64,000 nucleotides of DNA from CAZUMW01 sp964621615 (GTDB lineage: Bacteria; Desulfobacterota; WTBG01; CAIYCZ01; CAIRTM01), in contig CAZUMW010000020.1 of assembly GCA_964621615.1 (NCBI GenBank), positions 7,434-71,433 of the forward strand, written 5' to 3'. Each line of letters opens with the position of its first letter. Within the stretch, counting starts at the first letter, position 1. Shown here piece by piece: positions 16,682 through 23,600 of the stretch. Under the pieces are notes generated by a model. The model worked only from the letters and a program-made list of their open reading frames with translations. It was not told the DNA's origin and searched no databases. Both the position numbers and the translations under genes were made by a program.

Positions 16682-16736
16682 CCGGATCGCATCCATGGAA
16701 TAATTACCGTAGGGGCGGACACACCGTTCCGCCCGA
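16682..16736 (+). pseudogene. HUH-motif-coding fragment joined to a C-type REP
   Basis: Bases 16682-16720 align without gaps to 16971-17009 inside RAYT2, with 33 of 39 identical and all six differences transitions. Read in the same frame it gives P-D-R-I-H-G-I-I-T-V-G-A-D against P-D-H-I-H-G-I-I-I-V-G-A-D. It runs straight into a C-type palindrome (GTAGGGGCGGACAC, then TTCCGCCCGAT, 16709-16736). It is either a decayed scrap of an earlier RAYT or a REP that moved with its flank. Confidence 0.75.
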
Positions 16737-16745
16737 TCAAACAGA

Positions 16746-17375
16746 ATGCACAATTCACGGACAAGAAAGCGAATCAGGTTAAAAGATTATGATTATTCAG
16801 AAAATGGATATTATTTTGTAACCGTTTGTACGGATAACAGGCAGGAGTTATTTGGCACAATCGAAGGTCCCCGGATAGTATTAAATGATGCGGGGAAAAT
16901 GATCCAATTCTGGTGGTCGGAGATACCAACCCATTTTAAAGAAATTGCATTGGATCGATATGTTATCATGCCGGATCATATTCACGGAATAATTATTGTA
17001 GGGGCGGACCGGCGTGTCCGCCCGATACAAATGAGGCACACATACGATGTCCCATCAATACATACCGGTTATATTCCCAATGATGAAAAATATAATGATA
17101 TTACCATAAATTGTGGTGATGCAACCAATACCGGGCGGACACACCGGTCCGCCCCTACGGTGTCCGGTATTATGCAATGGTTCAAAACAATGACCACAAA
17201 CAAATATATTCACCATGTTAAAACCGACAATTGGAAACCGTTTCGTAAACGTCTCCGGCAACGATCATTTCATGATCACATCATCAGAAACGATCGATCG
17301 CTGAATGCCATCCGTAAATATATTGCTGAAAACCCGGTTAACGGAGAACAGGATAAACAAGGCGGCTGCATATGA
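16746..17375 (+). CDS. REP-associated tyrosine transposase with internal REPs (RAYT2)
   Basis: A 209-residue Y1/HUH transposase from a different RAYT branch than RAYT1. Features are RKRIRLKDYDYSENGYYFVT, the HUH motif MPDHIHGIIIV (His78, His80), WFKTMTTNKYI and the catalytic Tyr in IRKYIAENPV (Tyr192). The frame is intact although two C-type REP palindromes lie inside it and are translated (about residues 85-94 and 129-138). Its stop overlaps the purQ start by four bases, so purQ translation may depend on passage through it. It lies between purL and purQ, which are normally adjacent, and so looks like an insertion into the purine operon. Confidence 0.92.
   Translation: MHNSRTRKRIRLKDYDYSENGYYFVTVCTDNRQELFGTIEGPRIVLNDAGKMIQFWWSEIPTHFKEIALDRYVIMPDHIHGIIIVGADRRVRPIQMRHTYDVPSIHTGYIPNDEKYNDITINCGDATNTGRTHRSAPTVSGIMQWFKTMTTNKYIHHVKTDNWKPFRKRLRQRSFHDHIIRNDRSLNAIRKYIAENPVNGEQDKQGGCI
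16998..17026 (+). repeat. C-type REP inside RAYT2, first copy
   Basis: Palindrome GGGCGGAC / GTCCGCCC with GTAG before and GAT after, in frame with the transposase and translated as V-G-A-D-R-R-V-R-P-I. It follows the HUH motif directly. Confidence 0.9.
17131..17158 (-). repeat. C-type REP inside RAYT2, second copy, inverted
   Basis: The reverse complement of the first copy: CCGGGCGGACAC, then ACCGGTCCGCCCC and TAC. It is translated as T-G-R-T-H-R-S-A-P-T. The two copies bracket about 100 bases of coding sequence in opposite orientation. Confidence 0.9.
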
Positions 17376-18193
17376 CACAGAAGACGGTTAAAGCGCTTGT
17401 GATGACCGGCAACGGCACCAACTGCGAAACAGAGATGGCACACGCGTGCAGGCTCGGCGGTGCGGATCAGGTTGATATTGTCCACATATACCGGCTTCTT
17501 GACGGTGAAATACGGCTTGCTGATTATCACCTGCTGAACCTCCCGGGCGGATTTCTTGACGGTGATGATCTGGGATCTGCAAAAGCCCATGCCGCGCGCC
17601 TGCGGTATGCCCGCACGCCGGCGGGAGAGAGCCTGTTTGAGCAGATACAGCACTTTATTGCCGAAGGCGGGCTCATTCTGGGAATCTGTAACGGGTTTCA
17701 GCTGCTGGTAAAGCTGGGTCTGATTCCCGCGCTGGACGGAACAGCATGCCAGGAAACAACCCTCACCGGTAACGATTCCGGCCGCTTTGAGGACCGGTGG
17801 GTGCAGCTGAGCGTAAACCGGGAATCCCCCTGTGTTTTTACCCGGGGCATTCGGTCGCTCTATCTTCCGGTGCGCCACGCCGAAGGCAAATTTGTGGTGC
17901 GGGATGAGGAGGTCATGCGGCGCCTGAAAGCGGGCAATCACATTGTTGTCCGGTACAGCGACGCAACCGGCACGCAGCCAGCGATGACCTATCCTCAAAA
18001 CCCCAACGGCTCCCAGGATGCTGTGGCAGGCATCTGCGATCGGACGGGGCGCGTGTTCGGCATGATGCCCCATGCGGAAGCATATCTGCATTATACCAAT
18101 CATCCGCGCTGGACCCGTGAGGAGCTGCCCGAAGAGGGGCAGGGGGTTGCTCTGTTTCGTAACGCGGTTGACTATATCCGGAAGGAGCTGTGA
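17372..18193 (+). CDS. purQ: Phosphoribosylformylglycinamidine synthase, PurQ glutaminase subunit
   Basis: A 273-residue class I glutamine amidotransferase that supplies ammonia to PurL. The nucleophile elbow is GLILGICNGFQLL with Cys106, and the catalytic His/Glu lie in MMPHAEAYLH. NLPGGFLDGDDLGSAK near residue 60 is typical of PurQ. It is longer than the usual 220-230 residues of Bacillus-type PurQ and resembles the amidotransferase end of large PurL. AAGGCGG about 8 bases before the ATG lies inside RAYT2, whose stop overlaps the start (ATGA). Confidence 0.95.
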   Translation: MTQKTVKALVMTGNGTNCETEMAHACRLGGADQVDIVHIYRLLDGEIRLADYHLLNLPGGFLDGDDLGSAKAHAARLRYARTPAGESLFEQIQHFIAEGGLILGICNGFQLLVKLGLIPALDGTACQETTLTGNDSGRFEDRWVQLSVNRESPCVFTRGIRSLYLPVRHAEGKFVVRDEEVMRRLKAGNHIVVRYSDATGTQPAMTYPQNPNGSQDAVAGICDRTGRVFGMMPHAEAYLHYTNHPRWTREELPEEGQGVALFRNAVDYIRKEL

Positions 18194-18270
18194 GCGGATA
18201 TGTGTTTCCCCCGGCCGACGGCTTGCCCTGCCGGGGATTATAATCCTGTATTGTGTATTCGCTGAACACC

Positions 18271-18801
18271 ATGCCGCGCAAAGAGCTTATCTACTGTCCC
18301 TACTGCGGGGGCCTTTTTGATCGACGTGCTGTGAGCGGGCGGAAGCGCCTTGTCTGCAGGGAGTGCAGGGAGATTTATTATGAAAACCCTGTGCCCGCTG
18401 TCACCGCGCTGGTTGCCGACGGCGACGGGCGCATACTGCTCGGCCGGCGTTGCGTTGAGCCTGCCCGGGGCGAGTGGTGCCTGCCGGGCGGCTTCATGGA
18501 AATGGGCGAAACGATGGAGGATACAGCCCTGCGTGAGCTGAAAGAGGAAACAGGGCTTGCGGGAAGGGTTGTGTCTTTTGTGGGGTGCGTTTCGCACGAA
18601 AGTAAATTTTATCAGAAAACGATCATCATTTTCGGCTATCATGTAGAGGCAGCCGGCGGCGAGCCGATCCCCGATGACGACATCGGCGAGCTGGGGTTTT
18701 TTGACTTTGATAGAATGCCCCCGGTCGCATTTGCCAGTCACCGGCAGTTAATAGATGCGTTCCGGAAGCGGCTCGAGGATGAGGTTTGGGCAGGCCGTTA
18801 A
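18271..18801 (+). CDS. Nudix hydrolase with N-terminal zinc ribbon
   Basis: A protein of about 176 residues. Two CxxC pairs (CPYC and CREC) form a zinc ribbon, followed by the Nudix box: G-F-M-E-M-GE at its start and then RELKEETGL, matching GX5EX7REUXEEXGU. This layout is seen in ADP-ribose and NADH pyrophosphatase relatives, so it probably hydrolyses a nucleoside diphosphate derivative; the substrate cannot be read from sequence. I chose ATG 18271 (MPRKELIYCPYC) although the frame is open from GTG 18253; neither has a clear ribosome-binding site. It lies 77 bases after purQ. Confidence 0.87.
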   Translation: MPRKELIYCPYCGGLFDRRAVSGRKRLVCRECREIYYENPVPAVTALVADGDGRILLGRRCVEPARGEWCLPGGFMEMGETMEDTALRELKEETGLAGRVVSFVGCVSHESKFYQKTIIIFGYHVEAAGGEPIPDDDIGELGFFDFDRMPPVAFASHRQLIDAFRKRLEDEVWAGR

Positions 18802-18804
18802 TTT

Positions 18805-18887
18805 GCGGCGGGCACGCTTTGCTTAGTCCGCCCTGCGGTATGATATTATGGAATTTGGGCAGGGTGGACACGGAGGTGTCTACCGAT
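18805..18887. repeat. REP pair (one B, one A)
   Basis: B at 18805-18837 (GGCGGGCACGCTTTGC variant) and A at about 18859-18887 (GGAGGTGTCTACC variant). This is a single unit of the kind that forms arrays 1-6, placed directly after the Nudix gene. Confidence 0.85.
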
Positions 18888-18930
18888 TGTGGAGAGTTGG
18901 CGACGGTAATAATGCAGCCGAGCGAGCACG

Positions 18931-19176
18931 ATGCGGAAAAATTTTTCACTGTCACCGAAATTGCGCACGCATAAAAAGATCGTAACCGATCCTCGATCGG
19001 TTTTTCAAGTTGGGCGAAACGACCCCTGTCCCTGCGGAAGCGGAAAAAAATATAAAGATTGCCACGAAGCATTCGGGGAGGGGTATCTGCGAAAGCTTGC
19101 CCGCCGGCGTCATCAGGACGAGCTTAAACAAAAAGGGGTGCCGTGGTGGAAGCGGATGCTTTTGTTTTACCGCTGA
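18931..19176 (+). CDS. SEC-C motif protein
   Basis: An 81-residue basic protein carrying [18 protein letters not shown] at about residues 28-45, the zinc-binding SEC-C motif found at the C-terminus of SecA and in many small proteins. The rest is Lys/Arg-rich with a WWKRMLLFY tail. Motif presence alone does not define function; a role in ribosome or SecB-like contact is possible. It ends just before a strong symmetrical terminator shared with the convergent gene at 19242. Confidence 0.8.
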   Translation: MRKNFSLSPKLRTHKKIVTDPRSVFQVGRNDPCPCGSGKKYKDCHEAFGEGYLRKLARRRHQDELKQKGVPWWKRMLLFYR

Positions 19177-19177
19177 T

Positions 19178-19211
19178 AAAAAAAGCGCGGTCACATGACC
19201 GCGCTTTTTTT
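19178..19211. terminator. Bidirectional Rho-independent terminator
   Basis: A perfect 16-bp inverted repeat, AAAAAAAGCGCGGTCA / TGACCGCGCTTTTTTT, with loop CA. A/T tracts on both sides allow it to end transcription from both the SEC-C gene (+) and the MopE/CFI-box gene (-). Confidence 0.93.
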
Positions 19212-19241
19212 ATGTCTTGGGGTATGGAAAGTACAGCTGCC

Positions 19242-20288
19242 TTACAGCCCCTTTTTAATAATGGGGATCAGGGCCTCGAGCAGTGCTTTGCTTCGTGTGC
19301 GAAGCGCAGGGCTGCTTTCAAGAAGCTCACATACCGAAGGCCCCAGCCGGTAGTAGGTGCGTATTAAAAGCCTGCCGGCGGGCGACTCCGCAAGCGTTGT
19401 GTCTCTGAAATCCCTGAGAGCGTCAAGGCGCTCGTCATTCTCTCCGAGCACCGCAGCAGCAGGACAGGTCTCATTATCTGCTGCACAGCCTTCATCGATC
19501 GAGCCGTCGCAGTTGTTGTCTATGCCGTCGCCGCACACCTCTTGAGCGCCGGGGTTGACGTCAGCGTTTGAGTCGTCGCAATCAACGGCGGTGCCGCAGC
19601 CGTCCTCAGCATAATAGCCGTCACCGTCGGCGTCGGTGCACTGGGTTTCGTTGTCGGTTTCGCAGCCCTCGTCGATCGAGCCGTCGCAGTTGTTGTCTAT
19701 GCCGTCGTCGCACACCTCCTGAGCGCCGGGGTTGACGTCCGCGTTTGAGTCGTCGCAATCAACGGCGGTGCCGCACCCATCCTCGGCATAGTAGCCGTCA
19801 CCGTCGGCGTCGGTGCATTCGGACTCTGATTCACAGTCGCTGTCAGCCCCGTCAACGTCCCCGTCACAGTCGTTGTCGATGCCGTCGCTGCAGTCTGTCT
19901 CAGTCTCTGCGCATTTTGTGCCGCTGTCTATTGCGTAATCATCATTATCTCCAGCCTCTACCGTAAAGCTTTGCTGATCGTCAGACAGCGTGAGGACAGT
20001 ATACGGAACACTCGAAGACCCGGAGAGATCCTCGGTATATGTATAAGCACCGGCAAAATTGTTCCAGTCGATTTCAATCTCTGCGCCTTCAGAATTGGTG
20101 CCGAGCGCCTGGCAGCCGATTGCAATATTGACCTGCTGATTCGTTACGCTGTCAACGGTCCATGTAACGCTTGATCCGTCATCCATTTGAACGAGCCATG
20201 TGCCTTCCCACATCGAGCAATCAGCAGCCCAGCTCAAACCTGCAGCAGCAAAAACAACCGCCAATGACATAATAAACGCTTTTTTCAT
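19242..20288 (-). CDS. Secreted MopE-repeat protein with CFI-box-like C-terminus
   Basis: A 348-residue exported protein. Signal peptide MKKAFIMSLAVVFAAAGLSW-A-A is followed by a beta domain (about residues 24-125). Then come Asp/Cys-rich putative metal-binding repeats: a partial one at 131-152 and two full ones at about 158-209 and 217-268 (DGDGYYAEDGCGTAVDC, then DGIDNNCDGSIDEGC). Residues 275-348 resemble the CFI-box-CTERM domain (LRDFRDTTLAESPAGRLLI, then YYRLGPSV), but the usual CFIATAAYG start reads CPAAAVLGE. GGGAGGG precedes the ATG. It is probably a calcium- or metal-binding surface protein. Confidence 0.87.
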   Translation of the reverse strand: MKKAFIMSLAVVFAAAGLSWAADCSMWEGTWLVQMDDGSSVTWTVDSVTNQQVNIAIGCQALGTNSEGAEIEIDWNNFAGAYTYTEDLSGSSSVPYTVLTLSDDQQSFTVEAGDNDDYAIDSGTKCAETETDCSDGIDNDCDGDVDGADSDCESESECTDADGDGYYAEDGCGTAVDCDDSNADVNPGAQEVCDDGIDNNCDGSIDEGCETDNETQCTDADGDGYYAEDGCGTAVDCDDSNADVNPGAQEVCGDGIDNNCDGSIDEGCAADNETCPAAAVLGENDERLDALRDFRDTTLAESPAGRLLIRTYYRLGPSVCELLESSPALRTRSKALLEALIPIIKKGL

Positions 20289-20439
20289 ATCGATTCCCTC
20301 CCCGTTGTGTTGATGTTAAGTAAAAAAGACATATTTATTAATATATCGTCTGTTCTTAACATTTCTTGAGTTATTTCCAGATGCATCCTCAACAGCTGCA
20401 GGATTGGAGTGGAAATAAAGACGATAAACGGTGGAAGAC

Positions 20440-20475
20440 CATTGCGGGTGCGGTTCGCACACCGCACCCGCAATG
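20440..20475. other. Strong stem-loop after the toroid lipoprotein gene
   Basis: CATTGCGGGTGCGG / CCGCACCCGCAATG, a perfect 14-bp stem with an eight-base loop, 8 bases past the stop of the minus-strand gene. There is no T tract, so it may act as a weak terminator or as an mRNA-stabilising hairpin. Confidence 0.75.
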
Positions 20476-20482
20476 TGTTATG

Positions 20483-22141
20483 TTAATCAGTTGAAATAAA
20501 GGGCTTTTCTTCCGGCAGCTGAATGAGCGGCCCCTCATCAAGATAGGGGAAAATATTTATCCAGGCGTTGAGCCCGTGGCACACTGAGTCGGTCCGCACA
20601 TAGCGCTGGTGCCGGTTCCAGAAAATGCCCCCGTCGACGCGCTGCGGGCTTTTGGCGCACCAGGCGGTTTCAGCGGTGTAAGTGCGCTGCAGTATCCAGC
20701 GGGATACCTTTATGATGGCATCCTTGTATTTTTCACAGCCCGGCATATCGTGATCGATGCAGTACAGAAAAAGCTCTGACATGACCTCGTTGAGCCAGCC
20801 GTTGCCGCTGGTGGACAGGGACCTGCGCCAGCGGCCGTGGCGGTACAGGTCGTCGGGATTATCCAGCTGGCGGGCAAGAAGATTGTCTGCACATGCAAAC
20901 ACCAGATCGCCGTAGTACTCGTCGTTGCTCACCAGAAAATAATCAAACAGCGCCAGTATCATCCATGAGCTCGATATGGGGTTTGGCTTGCGATAGTCAT
21001 CTCCCACGTAGCAGCCGTCAGATTTATATTTTTCCACGAAGCGCTCTGCGATTTTTTGAGCGGCGGCGAAATATTTCTTGTCGCCGGTTGCGCCATACAT
21101 GCGCGACAGCGCGGAAAGCACCTGTCCGTTATACAGCATCGATTCCTTTTTGGAATGATACCACGTGCCGTTTCGCAGGCGAATATAGGGCTTCATGCTG
21201 CCGTTTGTGCGCTGCATGGTGAGCAGCCAGTCCGCCCCGAGGCGCGCGGATGCTCTGTAGCGCTCATCGCCGGTGCGCTTGTAAAGATTTAAAAGGGTGA
21301 AAATGGTTTTGGATGCGGTTCCGACCACGTATTTATCCTCTTTTTTGGCCCTGTCTGTGAAATAGGAGTAATGAAAGCCGCCGCGGGCTCTGCTCGCGGG
21401 GTCGGTATTCTGCATCCAGAGGATAAATTCACCGCACTTCTGAATATAATCGGTGAGCCGCGGATCGTCGTCTATTTCCTTAAGCTTGAGCAGGGTAAAG
21501 ACCAGAGAGGAGGTGTATATAGTATGGAGCCGGTTTTTGAACGTGTCAGAGGACGCGTAATAATATTTATGGGCCCCGTGGTGTGTATTATCGATTACCC
21601 TGAACAGGTATTCTTTTGCCCGTGTGATATGGTCGGCAATACGGCTGCGGTCAAGAGACCGCACGGAAACGAGCCGCTTTATCATTTCATGGCCGGCCCC
21701 CCTATGCTCGAGAATCGTCCGGCTTTTATGGCCGCCGCTGTTAATTCGTATTATGTGCCACGTATTGCCTATCTGTTCCCTGCTCAGCGATGACTGGGCA
21801 ACCGCATCTGAAGCAGCCTTTTTGAGCGCGCGGTACATGACGGCATCCTGTGCCGCGCCGCTGCCTTTTTTTGTCCCCTCGTGATACAGGGAAATAGTTA
21901 TGCGCCAATTGCCGCTGGCGGCAAGCGCCGGGTGGCAGGCGACGGTATCGTTGCTTCCGGCAACATTTCTCACAAAGCCGGCAATCTGATCTCGAAGCTC
22001 TTGCGGTGAAAGGGCGCTTTTGTGCTGCGTTGAGGAAACGGCAATGGCGGGGTCTGGTTTATACGTGCCGGACCCGCAGGAGGCGCACAGCGCGCAGGCC
22101 GACAGCAGGGCTGCAGCAGCGGTAATAAGGCGGTGGTTCAT
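20483..22141 (-). CDS. Lipoprotein with alpha/alpha-toroid domain
   Basis: A 552-residue lipoprotein. The signal ends in LSACALCASCGSG, giving a lipobox Cys near residue 22. Residues 45-150 form an alpha/beta domain (LRDQIAGFVRNVAG, then GNWRITISLYHEG) reminiscent of AMMECR1-like folds. From about residue 165 there is a long series of paired helices with aromatic motifs (GGFHYSYF, WLLTMQR, MLYNGQVLSALSRMYGATGD), the pattern of six-hairpin glycosidase, epimerase or lyase toroids. The substrate is unknown; a periplasmic role in glycan processing is inference. AGGGAA precedes the ATG. It lies downstream of thiC on the same strand with a 151-base gap. Confidence 0.75.
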   Translation of the reverse strand: MNHRLITAAAALLSACALCASCGSGTYKPDPAIAVSSTQHKSALSPQELRDQIAGFVRNVAGSNDTVACHPALAASGNWRITISLYHEGTKKGSGAAQDAVMYRALKKAASDAVAQSSLSREQIGNTWHIIRINSGGHKSRTILEHRGAGHEMIKRLVSVRSLDRSRIADHITRAKEYLFRVIDNTHHGAHKYYYASSDTFKNRLHTIYTSSLVFTLLKLKEIDDDPRLTDYIQKCGEFILWMQNTDPASRARGGFHYSYFTDRAKKEDKYVVGTASKTIFTLLNLYKRTGDERYRASARLGADWLLTMQRTNGSMKPYIRLRNGTWYHSKKESMLYNGQVLSALSRMYGATGDKKYFAAAQKIAERFVEKYKSDGCYVGDDYRKPNPISSSWMILALFDYFLVSNDEYYGDLVFACADNLLARQLDNPDDLYRHGRWRRSLSTSGNGWLNEVMSELFLYCIDHDMPGCEKYKDAIIKVSRWILQRTYTAETAWCAKSPQRVDGGIFWNRHQRYVRTDSVCHGLNAWINIFPYLDEGPLIQLPEEKPFISTD

Positions 22142-22292
22142 AACATTCCCTGTATAAAAAAATAGTTTTGGAGATGCGTAATCACTGAGAGCGCAAGAAT
22201 GTTCAGCAGGCTTTTATATCAATGTCTTGATTCTGCCGCTGTGTATACCGTTTGCAGCGCAGCATAAAGGTACCCGTGCATCTATCCATCCG

Positions 22293-23588
22293 TTATTCGT
22301 CAAGCGAATCCCAGCTTTCCTGATTGTTGAGCACTTTTATGGCGCAGAACTCGCCGCACATGGTGCACACATCGCTGTCGGACGGGGCGCGGCTGTCGCG
22401 CATAAGGCGGGTGCGCTCAGGGTCGAGGGAAGCCGCAATCTGTCCCTCCCAGTCCATGTTTTTTCTGCACCGGGCCATCTGATGGTCACGCTCGAACGCG
22501 CCCGGGTGCCCCTTTGCAATGTCGGCTGCGTGAGCGGCTATCTTTGATGCAATAACGCCCTCGCGAACATCCTCAACGGTGGGCAGGCGCAGGTGCTCTG
22601 CGGGCGTGACGTAGCACAGAAAGTCTGCGCCGTGGGTTGCCGCTATCGCGCCGCCGATTGCAGAGGTGATGTGATCATATCCCGGCGCCGTGTCGGTTAC
22701 CAGCGGCCCGAGAACATAAAAGGGCGCGCCGTGGCACAGCCGCTTCTGGAGCTGCATATTGGCTGCAATCTGGTCGATGGGGACATGTCCCGGACCCTCG
22801 ATCATGACCTGTACGCCGCGTTCCAGCGCCCGCTGGGCAAGGTCCCCCAGAGCTATAAGCTCCTGTATCTGGCCGCGGTCGGTCGCGTCGGCGATGCACC
22901 CCGGGCGAAGCCCGTCGCCCAGGCTGAGCGTCACATCATACTGGGCTGCTATGTCAAGCAGCCGGTCGTAGTGCTCATAGAGCGGGTTTTCCCGGTGGTT
23001 GTGGATCATCCAGGCAACCGTAAACGATCCGCCGCGGCTCACCACATCCATGAGGCGCCCCTCGCGCTTTATCTGTGCGGCAGCCTGTCTGGTCAGGCCG
23101 CAGTGTACCGTTATAAAATCAATACCGTCCTCGGCCTGATTCGCGATTACGCTGAAAATGTCGTCAGTGGTCATATCCACAATCGCCTTGCCGTCCCTGA
23201 CGGCCTCGATTGCCGCCTGATACAGGGGAACCGTCCCCACCGGAACCGGTGAGTGCTCAAGGACTGCGCGACGGATCCCGTTTATATCTCCACCCGTGCT
23301 CAGATCCATGACGGTATCAGCCCCCGCCCTGACCGCAACGTCGAGCTTTTTCAGCTCTTCATCAAGGTCGGTACAGTCGCGGGATGTGCCGATGTTTGCA
23401 TTTATTTTTATCGACAGCCCGCTGCCGATGCCGATCGCCTTCCGCGTGCCGTGATTCTTGTTGAGCGGAATAATGATGTGCCCCCGGTCTATTGCCCCGC
23501 ACAGGTACTGCTCATCGCGCTGCTCATCGCGGGCAACCTGCTTCACGGACGGGGGGACGGCTCCTTGGCGAACCTGTTGTATCAGCAT
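22293..23588 (-). CDS. thiC: Phosphomethylpyrimidine synthase ThiC
   Basis: A 431-residue radical-SAM enzyme that turns AIR into HMP-phosphate in thiamine synthesis. Family blocks include INANIGTSRDCTDLDEELKK, DLSTGGDINGIRR, FITVHCGLTRQA, MIEGPGHVPIDQ and LGPLVTDTAPGYDHITSAIG. The C-terminal cluster is CTMCGEFC (CxxCxxxC), the spacing of the short anaerobe-type ThiC. AGGAAAGG lies 6 bases before the ATG. The gene follows thiD-thiN by 12 bases, so the two form an operon. Confidence 0.97.
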   Translation of the reverse strand: MLIQQVRQGAVPPSVKQVARDEQRDEQYLCGAIDRGHIIIPLNKNHGTRKAIGIGSGLSIKINANIGTSRDCTDLDEELKKLDVAVRAGADTVMDLSTGGDINGIRRAVLEHSPVPVGTVPLYQAAIEAVRDGKAIVDMTTDDIFSVIANQAEDGIDFITVHCGLTRQAAAQIKREGRLMDVVSRGGSFTVAWMIHNHRENPLYEHYDRLLDIAAQYDVTLSLGDGLRPGCIADATDRGQIQELIALGDLAQRALERGVQVMIEGPGHVPIDQIAANMQLQKRLCHGAPFYVLGPLVTDTAPGYDHITSAIGGAIAATHGADFLCYVTPAEHLRLPTVEDVREGVIASKIAAHAADIAKGHPGAFERDHQMARCRKNMDWEGQIAASLDPERTRLMRDSRAPSDSDVCTMCGEFCAIKVLNNQESWDSLDE

Positions 23589-23600
23589 GGTGTTCCTTTC

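Noticed and set aside
22593..23252. A 219-codon plus-strand frame opposite thiC
   Set aside because: It is antisense to conserved ThiC blocks and its protein resembles no family.
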